Position numbers and translations under genes: made by a program. From NCBI GenBank assembly GCA_964579325.1, contig CAZOHN010000117.1:1-11396 (forward strand): a DNA stretch of 11,396 nucleotides. The letters are read 5' to 3'. Of the stretch, positions 1-6,774 are shown in pieces (the first letter of the stretch is position 1; each line of letters starts with the position of its first letter). This stretch comes from CAZOHN01 sp964579325. Lineage in GTDB: Bacteria; Pseudomonadota; Alphaproteobacteria; Rhodobacterales; Rhodobacteraceae. Under the pieces are notes generated by a model. The model did not search any database. It was not told the origin of the DNA and worked only from the letters and a program-made list of their open reading frames with translations.

Positions 1-375
1 CTGATGCTGGGGCTGGCGGCGATGACCGGCATGATGGCCGACCTGCGCGCCAACCGCGACCGGCTGGAGGCGGCGGCTTCGGCGGGGTTCTCCACCGCGA
101 CGGACCTCGCCGACTGGCTGGTGCGGGAGTTGGGGTTGCCGTTCCGCGAGGCGCACCATGTGACCGGGGCGCTGGTGAAGAAGGCCGAGACGGCCGGCGT
201 GGACCTGCCCGAGCTGCGGCTGGCCGAGATGCAGGCTGTGCATCCGGGGATCACGCAGGCGGTCTTTGCGGTTCTGGGAGTTCACAACTCGGTGGCAAGC
301 CGGGTAAGCTACGGCGGGACCGCGCCCGCGCAGGTGCGCAGGCAGGCCGCGCGGTGGAAGGAGGCCCTGGGATGA
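1..375 (+). CDS. argH: Argininosuccinate lyase, C-terminal part (5' end outside window)
   Basis: This is the last 124 codons of argininosuccinate lyase, the cytoplasmic enzyme that splits argininosuccinate into arginine and fumarate in the final step of arginine synthesis. The reading frame is open from base 1 and the gene clearly starts upstream. Family hallmarks are the segment FREAHHVTGALVKKAE (about 50 residues in), the following LPELRL-EMQ region, and the C-terminal SVASRVSYGGTAPAQV stretch typical of ArgH proteins. The catalytic serine loop (GSSxMPxKxNP) lies upstream of the window and cannot be checked. The stop codon TGA overlaps the ATG of the next small lipoprotein gene (ATGA, 372-375), so the two are probably translationally coupled. 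Confidence in identity is high. Confidence 0.93.
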   Translation: MMLGLAAMTGMMADLRANRDRLEAAASAGFSTATDLADWLVRELGLPFREAHHVTGALVKKAETAGVDLPELRLAEMQAVHPGITQAVFAVLGVHNSVASRVSYGGTAPAQVRRQAARWKEALG

Positions 376-530
376 TCCGCCTTGCAGCCCTACTGGCGCT
401 TCTGGCCGTAGCGGCCTGCACAAGCTCGCCGACCGTCGGGGCGGGCATCCGCATTTCGCCCTCGGGCGTGTCGGTGTCGCCCACCGTCTCGGGGAGCATC
501 GGGGATGTTGGCGTGACGGTGAGCGGATGA
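372..530 (+). CDS. Small lipoprotein (52 aa), unknown function, coupled to argH
   Basis: A 52-codon gene starts at an ATG inside the argH stop (ATGA). The product opens with a short basic/hydrophobic signal (MIRLAALLALLAVAAC). The sequence VAAC fits a lipobox, with Cys16 as the predicted lipidated residue, so it should be exported and anchored by signal peptidase II processing. The mature part is only about 37 residues, rich in Gly, Ser, Val and Thr, with an alternating pattern (RISPSGVSVSPTVSGSIGDV) that suggests short beta strands. I do not recognise a named family, though comparably tiny lipoproteins are commonly seen next to argH in this group. Its own stop codon overlaps the start of the next mini-lipoprotein by ATGA (527-530), which supports real translation. 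Alternative: a poorly conserved ORF kept by chance; the lipobox and double overlap argue against that. Confidence 0.72.
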   Translation: MIRLAALLALLAVAACTSSPTVGAGIRISPSGVSVSPTVSGSIGDVGVTVSG

Positions 531-667
531 GCCGCCTTGCCGTCCTGATCGTGGCGCTGTCGCTGCTGGCAGCCTGTGGCGCCGATGGGCCGCCCGAGCC
601 GCCCGCCGGAGCGGTGCCGGGCCTCAGCGTGGATGGCGAGGTGAAGATGGGCGTTGTCGTCCGCTGA
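527..667 (+). CDS. LptM-like small lipoprotein (46 aa)
   Basis: A 46-codon gene begins at an ATG overlapping the preceding stop. The signal peptide MSRLAVLIVALSLLAAC ends in a canonical lipobox (LAAC, Cys17). The residues just after the cysteine, CGADGPPEPP, resemble the CGxKGPLYxP opening of the tiny lipoproteins (E. coli LptM/YifL and the prokaryotic lipoprotein-attachment-site family) that lie beside lysine/diaminopimelate genes. E. coli LptM assists maturation of the LptD-LptE outer-membrane lipopolysaccharide translocon. The match is limited to this short motif: Leu-Tyr is replaced by Pro-Glu and the Lys by Asp, so the function is inferred. The tail has a GLSVDGEVKMGVVVR segment. In related genomes a gene of this kind usually precedes lysA directly; here lysA lies 2.2 kb further on. 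Confidence 0.7.
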   Translation: MSRLAVLIVALSLLAACGADGPPEPPAGAVPGLSVDGEVKMGVVVR

Positions 668-734
668 CGCGGCCCTTGCCTTGCGGGCGCCGAGGCCGCA
701 CGCTTGGGCAAACCGCCAGCCAGGGAGACCGCCC

Positions 735-1493
735 GTGGATACCGCTGTCGCCGCACGCCCCGCCGCCTCGCTCGACCTTCGCGCCGAGCGCGAGGACCTT
801 GCCGCCGCGTTCCGCTGGACCTACCGGATGGGAATGCACGAGGCGGTGGCGAACCACTTCTCGCTGGACGTCGGCGGCGGACGGTTCCTGATCAATCCCA
901 ACCAGCGGCATTTCGCGCTGATCCGGGCTTCGGACCTGCTCCTGCTGGATGCGGGCGACCCCGACACGCTGAACCGCCCGGACGCCCCCGACCCCACGGC
1001 CTGGGGCCTGCACGGGTCGATCCACCGGCGGGTGCCGCACGCGACCTGCGTGATGCATGTGCACTCGATCTTCTCCACGGTGCTGGCGAGCCTTGCCGAT
1101 TCGCGCCTGCCGCCCATCGACCAGAACACCGCGACCTTCTTCGGGCGCTACGTGATCGACGAGGGCTATGGCGGGCTTGCCTTCGAGGATGAGGGCGAGC
1201 GCTGCGCGGCGCTTCTGGCCGATCCGAAGCACTCGGTGATGATCATGGGCAACCACGGCCTGCTGGTGCTTGGAACATCGGTCGCCGACGCCTTCAACCG
1301 GCTCTACTATTTCGAGCGGTCGGCCGAGACCTATATCCGCGCGCTCCAGACCGGCAGGCCGCTGCGGCTGTTGTCGGACGAGATCGCCGAGAAGGTCGCG
1401 GCGTCGATGGACTTCTACCCCGATCAGGCCGACCGGCATTTCGCCGACCTGCGGAGCATCCTCGACCGGGACGAGCCCGACTATCGGGACTGA
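735..1493 (+). CDS. Class II aldolase/adducin-domain protein (zinc-binding, catalytic Glu absent)
   Basis: This 252-aa protein has the class II aldolase/adducin fold and probably works in the cytoplasm. I chose the GTG at 735 because AGGGAG (722-727) lies seven bases upstream; an in-frame ATG at 654 would overlap the previous lipoprotein gene and has no such site. Visible motifs are the NHFSL segment (40-44), where fuculose aldolase binds phosphate, the pair MHVHS giving zinc ligands His108 and His110, and NHG giving the third ligand His174. The position equivalent to catalytic Glu73 of FucA is Ala89 in PTAWGLHGSIHR, so classical aldol cleavage is doubtful. This looks typical of the aldolase/adducin subfamily that carries NHF and PTA motifs, whose substrate is unknown to me. 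It is followed by a hairpin facing a convergent gene. Family assignment is strong; the reaction is unknown. Confidence 0.88.
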   Translation: MDTAVAARPAASLDLRAEREDLAAAFRWTYRMGMHEAVANHFSLDVGGGRFLINPNQRHFALIRASDLLLLDAGDPDTLNRPDAPDPTAWGLHGSIHRRVPHATCVMHVHSIFSTVLASLADSRLPPIDQNTATFFGRYVIDEGYGGLAFEDEGERCAALLADPKHSVMIMGNHGLLVLGTSVADAFNRLYYFERSAETYIRALQTGRPLRLLSDEIAEKVAASMDFYPDQADRHFADLRSILDRDEPDYRD

Positions 1494-1501
1494 TGGGGTG
1501 A

Positions 1502-1523
1502 ACCGCCCGGAGGGCCGGGCGGT
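1502..1523. terminator. Hairpin between convergent genes, possible bidirectional terminator
   Basis: A perfect 9-bp inverted repeat (ACCGCCCGG / CCGGGCGGT) with a 4-base loop (AGGG) lies in the 40-bp gap between the aldolase-like gene and the convergent VPLPA-CTERM gene. Position and stem strength fit a transcription terminator serving both strands. Neither side has a clear T tract, so it may be a Rho-assisted or stabilising 3' hairpin rather than a textbook intrinsic terminator. Confidence 0.5.
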
Positions 1524-1533
1524 CCGGGTCGCG

Positions 1534-2277
1534 TCAGGCGGCGCGGCGGCGCATCAGGCCGAGGGCGCCGAGGCCCGCCAGCAGCGCCCAACCCGCAGCC
1601 GGGAGCGGCACGGGCGCAAGTGGCGCTCCGCCGACGGTGTAGAACGTGACCGCGCCGGTGCCGGAACCTTCGGTGTAGGTGTATTCGTAGGCGAGCACGG
1701 GGTCTGTGAGCCCGGTGTCGGATCCGTCGGCCGTGTTGCCCGGCGCGCAGTCGCCGCTGTCGGTCGCCTCGCAGAACAGCCGGAAGAGCTTGGTGGTGCT
1801 TCCGAAGAACGACTCGATCACGAAGCTGACCGGGAATTCGGGGAAGTCATCCGTGCGCGGGCCGAACGGGGCGAAGGGACCGGCGTATTCGTAGGTGAAG
1901 GTTCCGTCAGGGTTCGCGGTGTCCGAGGCGAGATCAGGATAGAGCAGGAACGAGGACGCCGTGTCGAAGAAGGCGAGCACGTCGACACCGTCGAGCGTGA
2001 AGGACATGTCGAAGGAGGAATTGTCGATTTCGGAGTAAAGGATGCTGACATTCAGGCTCTTGCCGACGAGGTCGGGCGCTCCGATGCTGGAGGAAATCGT
2101 GCCGGCGATGGTGAGGGTGATGACGTCGGACGGCTCGCCCAGGAAGAAGTTGTTGAGATAGCTGATCGAGGCATCGGCAAGGCTGAACGTCGGAGCCCCC
2201 AGCGTGGCCGCGAAGGATGCAGACGGCGCGGCAGCGACGAAAGCGGTAGCCGCGATGACAGAGCGGAACGTGAACAT
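1534..2277 (-). CDS. VPLPA-CTERM sorting domain secreted protein
   Basis: This 247-aa protein is exported and then sorted at the envelope. Residues 1-23 form a Sec signal peptide, with predicted cleavage after Ser-Phe-Ala. The C-terminus is a textbook VPLPA-CTERM tripartite signal: VPLPAAGW at 223-230, a hydrophobic Leu/Ala/Gly helix, and a closing Arg cluster (MRRRAA). Such tails are recognised by dedicated exosortases in Rhodobacterales; no exosortase lies in this window. The middle is acidic, rich in Ser, Thr, Phe and Asp, low in lysine, with two cysteines (169, 177) that may pair. I recognise no catalytic domain, so it is best seen as an extracellular or surface protein of unknown function, of a kind often tied to exopolysaccharide or biofilm. 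GGAGAG about seven bases before the ATG supports the start. Base composition is less GC-rich than in neighbouring genes. Confidence 0.88.
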   Translation of the reverse strand: MFTFRSVIAATAFVAAAPSASFAATLGAPTFSLADASISYLNNFFLGEPSDVITLTIAGTISSSIGAPDLVGKSLNVSILYSEIDNSSFDMSFTLDGVDVLAFFDTASSFLLYPDLASDTANPDGTFTYEYAGPFAPFGPRTDDFPEFPVSFVIESFFGSTTKLFRLFCEATDSGDCAPGNTADGSDTGLTDPVLAYEYTYTEGSGTGAVTFYTVGGAPLAPVPLPAAGWALLAGLGALGLMRRRAA

Positions 2278-2330
2278 ATGACTCTCTCCAAAGGTAATAT
2301 GGCGAGAGGAAACATTCCCGCCAAAGGGGA

Positions 2331-2359
2331 ATTATTAACGTAACGTCAACTATAGTAAA
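2331..2359 (-). promoter_or_regulatory. Putative sigma70-type promoter for the VPLPA-CTERM gene
   Basis: On the minus strand TTTACT (2359-2354) and AATAAT (2336-2331) are separated by 17 bases and match the -35 and -10 consensus at 4/6 and 5/6 positions. This is one of the few AT-rich stretches in the window and lies about 54 bases before the VPLPA-CTERM start codon. Between promoter and gene is a small inverted repeat, ATTCCC (2314-2319) with GGGAAT (2327-2332), near the expected transcript start. The call is by eye only. Confidence 0.4.
2335..2350 (+). promoter_or_regulatory. CtrA-box-like site in the divergent promoter region
   Basis: The sequence TTAA-CGTAACG-TCAAC matches the alphaproteobacterial CtrA consensus TTAA-N7-TTAAC except for one base. 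It is also a near-palindrome (TTAACGTAACGTCAA). It sits in the spacer of the putative minus-strand promoter and upstream of the plus-strand DUF2834 gene, so a regulator bound here could affect both. CtrA is the known cell-cycle and motility response regulator of this class. That it binds here is inference from one motif. Confidence 0.35.
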
Positions 2360-2455
2360 GACGGTTGCAGGCGCCCGAAGCGACTGGTCGGGCGGGTCGC
2401 GGCGGCTAGTTTGAACCGAACAACCGGCCCGCGCGCCGCTTCCGGGAAGAGTCAG

Positions 2456-2773
2456 GTGTCCATCCTCCGCATGATCTATCTCGCGCTCGCCGTCTGGGGC
2501 GCGATCCACCCGATGTACTGGTTCGTGACCTACATGCGCGAGACGGGCACCGGACTTGGGGGCCTGATCGACGCCTGGTATGTCAACGCTTCGACCACCG
2601 GCCTCACCTGGGACCTGACCATCGCGGCCATCGCTCTCACGGTCTGGATCATCGCGGAGGTGCGGGTGCGGCGCAACTGGATGGCGCTCGTGGCGATCCC
2701 GGCGACCTTCTGCATCGGGGTGAGCTGCGGCCTGCCGCTCTACCTGTTCCTGCGGACGCGCCCAGTTACCTGA
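2456..2773 (+). CDS. DUF2834 family small membrane protein
   Basis: A 105-aa inner-membrane protein with three hydrophobic segments (about residues 5-26, 52-70 and 75-97) and the conserved DUF2834 layout: YLALAVWGAIHP near the start, an N-aromatic region with Asp53 before the second helix, Glu68 at its end, and the closing PLYLFLR (94-100). The function of this family is not established. I chose the GTG at 2456, preceded by GGGAAGAG, because the family begins close to the first helix; a TTG at 2411 and an ATG at 2471 are alternatives in the same frame. It is transcribed divergently from the VPLPA-CTERM gene and ends 56 bases before lysA, so it could be co-transcribed with lysA, but nothing suggests a functional link. 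Confidence 0.8.
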   Translation: MSILRMIYLALAVWGAIHPMYWFVTYMRETGTGLGGLIDAWYVNASTTGLTWDLTIAAIALTVWIIAEVRVRRNWMALVAIPATFCIGVSCGLPLYLFLRTRPVT

Positions 2774-2829
2774 CGCGGTAACCCGAGGGGGGCGATTGCA
2801 ACGGCCCGCGCCTCTGCTATGTGCGGGCG

Positions 2830-4095
2830 ATGGACCATTTTCTCTACCGCGACGGTGTTCTGCATGCCGAGGCCGTGGCGATCCCCGAGATCGCGGCGGC
2901 TGTGGGTACGCCGTTCTATGTCTATTCGACCGCCACGCTGACCCGGCACTACCGGCTTTTCGAGGAGGCGCTGCGACCCCTGCCGCACCTCGTGTGCTTC
3001 GCGATGAAGTCGAACAGCAACCTCGCGGTGGTGCGGACGCTGGCCGAACTGGGCGCGGGCGTGGATGTGGTCTCGGTGGGCGAATACCTGAAGGCCAAGG
3101 CCGCGGGCGTGCCGGGGGAGCGGATCGTGTTCTCGGGCGTGGGCAAGACGCGGGCCGAGATGCGGGTGGCGCTGGAAGGGGGCATCCGGCAGTTCAACGT
3201 CGAGAGCGAGCCGGAGTTGCGGGCGCTGTCGGAGGTCGCGCAGGCGATGGGCGTGGTGGCGCCGATCACGGTGCGGGTGAACCCCGACGTGGACGCGAAG
3301 ACCCATGAGAAGATCGCCACCGGGCGCAAGGAGGACAAGTTCGGCATACCGATCACAAAGGCGCGCGAGGTCTACGCCGCGGCCGCGCGGCTGCCGGGGA
3401 TCAGGGTGGTCGGGATCGACGTCCACATCGGCTCGCAGCTGACCTCGCTGGAGCCGTTCGAGGCGGCCTATGCCAAGGTGGCGGACCTGACGCGCGCCTT
3501 GCGCGAGGACGGGCACGGCATTTCGCGCCTCGATCTGGGTGGGGGACTCGGGATTCCCTACACCAGATCGAACGAGGCGCCCCCCTTGCCCACCGAGTAC
3601 GGCGCGATGATCAAGCGGACGCTGGGCGATCTGGGCTGCGAGATCGAGATCGAGCCGGGGCGGCTGATCTCGGGCAATGCGGGGCTGCTGGTCGCCTCGG
3701 TGATCTACGTGAAGGAGGGCGAGGGGCGCGACTTCCTGATCCTCGACGCGGCGATGAACGACCTTGTGCGTCCGGCCATGTATGGCGCGCACCATGACAT
3801 CGTTCCCGTGATCGAGCCCGTACCCGGCACCGACCACCACCCCTACGACGTGGTGGGGCCGGTCTGCGAATCCGGCGACACCTTCGCCAAGGGCCGGCCA
3901 TTGCCGCCGGTGGGCGAGGGCGACCTTGTGGCGTTCCGCTCGGCCGGCGCTTACGGTGCGGTCATGTCTTCGGAATACAATTCGCGGCCGCTGGTGCCCG
4001 AGGTCCTGGTGAGGGACCATCACTTCGCCGTCATCCGGGCGCGGCCGAGCTTTGACGACCTGATAAATCGCGATACCATTCCCGAATGGTTCTGA
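2830..4095 (+). CDS. lysA: Diaminopimelate decarboxylase
   Basis: LysA is the PLP-dependent cytoplasmic enzyme that decarboxylates meso-diaminopimelate to L-lysine, the last step of lysine synthesis; its substrate is also the peptidoglycan cross-linking residue. The 421-aa length is normal for the family. Visible motifs are FAMKSNSN with the PLP Schiff-base lysine Lys60, the HIGSQ motif (199-203), the glycine-rich phosphate loop LDLGGGLGIPY (234-244), EPGRLISGNAG (275-285), CESGDTFAKGR with catalytic Cys346 contributed across the dimer, and GAYGAVMSSEYNSR near the end. The ATG at 2830 gives the family N-terminus MDHFLYRDG; an in-frame GTG at 2821 would add three residues. No strong ribosome-binding site is seen. 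It is followed after 37 bases by the TIGR02302 gene, probably in one operon. Confidence 0.96.
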   Translation: MDHFLYRDGVLHAEAVAIPEIAAAVGTPFYVYSTATLTRHYRLFEEALRPLPHLVCFAMKSNSNLAVVRTLAELGAGVDVVSVGEYLKAKAAGVPGERIVFSGVGKTRAEMRVALEGGIRQFNVESEPELRALSEVAQAMGVVAPITVRVNPDVDAKTHEKIATGRKEDKFGIPITKAREVYAAAARLPGIRVVGIDVHIGSQLTSLEPFEAAYAKVADLTRALREDGHGISRLDLGGGLGIPYTRSNEAPPLPTEYGAMIKRTLGDLGCEIEIEPGRLISGNAGLLVASVIYVKEGEGRDFLILDAAMNDLVRPAMYGAHHDIVPVIEPVPGTDHHPYDVVGPVCESGDTFAKGRPLPPVGEGDLVAFRSAGAYGAVMSSEYNSRPLVPEVLVRDHHFAVIRARPSFDDLINRDTIPEWF

Positions 4096-4132
4096 AGCGC
4101 CATCCCGCGCCGAAGGCCCGGATCGAGGGCGC

Positions 4133-6733
4133 ATGACCGAGAGACACGGCCTTCCCGACCCGGCCCGGAGGCGCCTTGCGCGCCCGATTGCGCTTACCCG
4201 CGCGGGCATGACGGCCGAGCGGGTCGTCCGCCATTTCTGGCCGGCCTGGACCGTTCTGCTGGTTACGCTGGCCGCGCTTGCCTTCGGACTGCACGAATCG
4301 CTGCCGGTTGAGGCCGTGTGGTTTGGCCTTGTGGCGGCAGCCGTTTCCTTCGGTTTTGCGGCGGTGCGCGGCGCAATGCGGTTCCGCCCGGCGACCGAGG
4401 CCGAGGCGATCGAGCGGCTTGACCGCACGCTGCCCGGCAGACCGATCGCGGCGCTGGCCGACAGCATGGCGATCGGTCGGGGCGACGCCCCGGCGGAAGA
4501 GGTCTGGCGGGTCCATGTCGCGCGGATGGCCGAGCGGGCCGCGAAGGCCAAGGCGGTCGAGCCGGACCTGCGCCTGTCGTCGCGCGACCCCTTTGCGCTG
4601 CGCTATGTCGCGCTGACGGCCTTTGCCGTGGCGATTCTGTTCGGGTCGCTTTGGCGGGTCGCATCGGTGGGTGACGTCGTATCCGGCCAGTCGGCCGGGC
4701 TTGCCGGTGGCCCGACCTGGGAGGGCTGGCTGGAACCGCCGCCCTACACGCGCAAGCCCTCGCTCTACCTGATCGACCTGCCCGCCGGACCGGTCGTGGT
4801 GCCGACCGGCACCCGTGTCACCATCCGGCTGTATGGCGAGGTGGGCGCCCTGACCGTGGGCGAAACGGTTTCGGGGCGAATGGACGAGGTGCCCCCGGCC
4901 TCGGCGCCGTCGCAGGATTTCGAGGTGACGCGCTCGGGCGAGATCGTGGTAGATGGCCCGGGCGGCCGCCGCTGGATCGTGACGGCCATGCCGGACACCG
5001 CCCCGGCGATCCGCGCCGAGGGCGAGATCGAGCGCACCGCTGCGGGCGAGATGCGCCGCTCCTTCACGGCGAGCGACGATTACGGGGTGCTGTCGGGCAA
5101 GGCGGAGATCGTGCCCGACCTGTCCGCGACCGCGCGGACCTTCGGCCTCGAGATCGACCCCGAGCCGCGCGATGCGATCGTTCTCGACCTGCCGATGCCA
5201 CTGACAGGCGACCGCTCGGAATTCACCGAAACCATGGTCGAGGACCTGTCGAAGCATCCTTTCGCGGGGCTTCCCGTCACGATCACGCTGATGGCCGAGG
5301 ATGCGGCCGGGCAACAGGGGCGGTCTGAGCCCGAGGCGGTCACGCTGCCCGGACGGCGGTTCTTCGACCCGCTTGCGGCCGCGATCATCGAGATGCGCCG
5401 CGATCTGTTGTGGAACCGCGACAACCTCGGTCGCGTGGTGCAACTGCTCCGCGCGGCAACGCACAAGCCAGAAGGCCTGTTCCGCGACGAGGGCGCCTTC
5501 CTGCAGCTGCGCGTGGCGATGCGACGGATGGAAGCCGCCCGGAACGGCGGTGGCTTCACGCCCGAGGCGCGCGACGAGATGGCCGAGGTGCTGTGGAACA
5601 TCGCCGTGCTGATCGAGGATGGCGACCTCGACAACGCGCTGGAGCGGTTGCAGCGGGCGCAGGAGCGGCTGGCGGAGGCGATGCGCAACGGCGCGTCTGA
5701 CGAGGAGATCGCCGAGCTGATGCAGGAACTGCGCGAGGCGATGGACGACTACATGCGCCAGCTTGCCGAGAACGCCGAGCCGTCGGAGGGCGAGCAGTTC
5801 TCGGAGAACATGCAGGAAGTCAGCCCCGACATGCTCCAGCAGATGATGGACGAGATCCAGCGTCTGATGGAGGAGGGCCGGATGGCCGAGGCGCAGGAGC
5901 TGCTGAACCAGCTCATGCAGATGATGGAGAACATGCGCGTCACCCAGGGCGAGGGCGGCCAGCAGTCGCCTGGCCGGCAGGCGATGGAGGGTCTGGCCGA
6001 GACCCTGCGCGACCAGCAGGGCCTGTCGGACGAGGCGTTCCGCGACCTGCAGGAGCAGTTCAACCAGGGCCAGGAACCGGGTGAGCAAGGCGAAGGCCAG
6101 GAGGGCCAGCAAGGCCAGCAGGGTCAGGGTCAGGAAGGCCAGCAGGGGCAGCAGGGCCAGGGCCAGCAACAGGGCCAGGGGCAAGGACAGGGCGGCGACC
6201 GGCAGGCAGGGCAGGGCGAGGGCAGTGGTGTTGACGAAGGCACGTTGTCCGACCGCCAGCGTGCGTTGCGTCGCGAGTTGCAGCGCCAGACCGACAATCT
6301 TCCCGGCGCCGGAACCGCCGAGGGCGACGCCGCGCGGGACTCGCTGGGTCGGGCGGGCCGGGCGATGGACCAGGCCGAGGACGCGCTTCGCGGCGACGAC
6401 CTCGCCGGGGCGCTCGACCGGCAGGCCGAGGCGATGGAGGCGCTGCGCGAGGGGATGCGCAGCCTCGGCGAGATGCTGGCGCAGGATCAGCAGCGCCAGC
6501 AGGGCCAGCAGGGCGAGCAGATGGGCGAGGGCAATCCCGAGGGCCGTCGCGATCCGCTTGGTCGCAATGTCGGCAACGCGGGCCGGATCGGAACCGACGA
6601 GAACCTGTTGCAGGGCGAGGATGTCTACCGCCGGGCCGAGGAGCTTCTCGACGAGATCCGCCGCCGGTCAGGCGATCAGGGACGCCCTCAGCTTGAGCGC
6701 GACTACCTCGAACGGCTCCTCGACCGCTTCTGA
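4133..6733 (+). CDS. TIGR02302/DUF4175 family membrane protein with Q/G-rich repeat
   Basis: This 866-aa protein belongs to the alphaproteobacterial TIGR02302 (DUF4175) family, whose function is unknown. Three membrane segments are visible near the N-terminus (about 36-53, 60-79 and 155-174). They are followed by an exported-looking domain starting at GGPTWEGWLEPPPYTRKP, a long Glu/Met/Gln-rich helical region (roughly 450-640) with strong coiled-coil character, a low-complexity Gln/Gly tract (645-697), a second helical segment with a shorter Q-rich patch (about 784-800), and a conserved-looking C-terminus ending in YLERLLDRF. The order behind lysA is typical of Rhodobacterales and suggests an envelope role, perhaps peptidoglycan-related, but that is inference. 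GAGGG lies only three bases before the ATG, so the start is moderately certain. Antisense frames opened by the repeat are not genes. Confidence 0.9.
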   Translation: MTERHGLPDPARRRLARPIALTRAGMTAERVVRHFWPAWTVLLVTLAALAFGLHESLPVEAVWFGLVAAAVSFGFAAVRGAMRFRPATEAEAIERLDRTLPGRPIAALADSMAIGRGDAPAEEVWRVHVARMAERAAKAKAVEPDLRLSSRDPFALRYVALTAFAVAILFGSLWRVASVGDVVSGQSAGLAGGPTWEGWLEPPPYTRKPSLYLIDLPAGPVVVPTGTRVTIRLYGEVGALTVGETVSGRMDEVPPASAPSQDFEVTRSGEIVVDGPGGRRWIVTAMPDTAPAIRAEGEIERTAAGEMRRSFTASDDYGVLSGKAEIVPDLSATARTFGLEIDPEPRDAIVLDLPMPLTGDRSEFTETMVEDLSKHPFAGLPVTITLMAEDAAGQQGRSEPEAVTLPGRRFFDPLAAAIIEMRRDLLWNRDNLGRVVQLLRAATHKPEGLFRDEGAFLQLRVAMRRMEAARNGGGFTPEARDEMAEVLWNIAVLIEDGDLDNALERLQRAQERLAEAMRNGASDEEIAELMQELREAMDDYMRQLAENAEPSEGEQFSENMQEVSPDMLQQMMDEIQRLMEEGRMAEAQELLNQLMQMMENMRVTQGEGGQQSPGRQAMEGLAETLRDQQGLSDEAFRDLQEQFNQGQEPGEQGEGQEGQQGQQGQGQEGQQGQQGQGQQQGQGQGQGGDRQAGQGEGSGVDEGTLSDRQRALRRELQRQTDNLPGAGTAEGDAARDSLGRAGRAMDQAEDALRGDDLAGALDRQAEAMEALREGMRSLGEMLAQDQQRQQGQQGEQMGEGNPEGRRDPLGRNVGNAGRIGTDENLLQGEDVYRRAEELLDEIRRRSGDQGRPQLERDYLERLLDRF
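6065..6223 (+). repeat. Degenerate GGCCAGCAG-type repeat coding a Gln/Gly tract
   Basis: About 160 bases consist of imperfect repeats built from GGCCAGCAG and GGCCAG units, encoding alternating Gln-Gly and Glu-Gly in residues 645-697 of the TIGR02302 protein. Codons vary (CAG/CAA, GGC/GGT/GGG), so the peptide pattern is kept while the DNA repeat is partly broken. This suggests selection for the composition or old slippage. A tract like this may vary in length between strains. Confidence 0.8.
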
Positions 6734-6751
6734 CCGCGCCAAGCTTCAACT

Positions 6752-6774
6752 GGCCGGGTCGACGGGAGCCGGCC
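6752..6774. terminator. Weak inverted repeat between convergent genes
   Basis: GGCCGG (6752-6757) and CCGGCC (6769-6774) form a 6-bp stem with an 11-base loop in the 41-bp gap between the TIGR02302 gene and the convergent zinc-ribbon gene. The position suits a bidirectional terminator, but the stem is short and no T tract follows on either strand. Confidence 0.3.

Noticed and set aside
654..734. Longer ATG start for the aldolase-like gene
   Set aside because: It would overlap the mini-lipoprotein gene and lacks a ribosome-binding site, while GTG 735 has AGGGAG at good spacing.
1270..2343. A 357-codon plus-strand frame across the aldolase end and VPLPA-CTERM gene
   Set aside because: Gly/Arg/Glu-rich shadow sequence without domains; the minus-strand gene has a signal peptide and sorting tail.
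2740..4551. A 603-codon minus-strand frame covering lysA
   Set aside because: Arg/His-rich antisense composition, no family motifs, and full overlap with lysA, whose catalytic motifs are intact.
4031..6184. A 717-codon open frame on the minus strand opposite lysA's end and the TIGR02302 gene, with a Leu/Ala-rich start
   Set aside because: It is the antisense of a well-supported gene; the Leu-rich opening is just the Q/G repeat read backwards, and high GC keeps such frames open.
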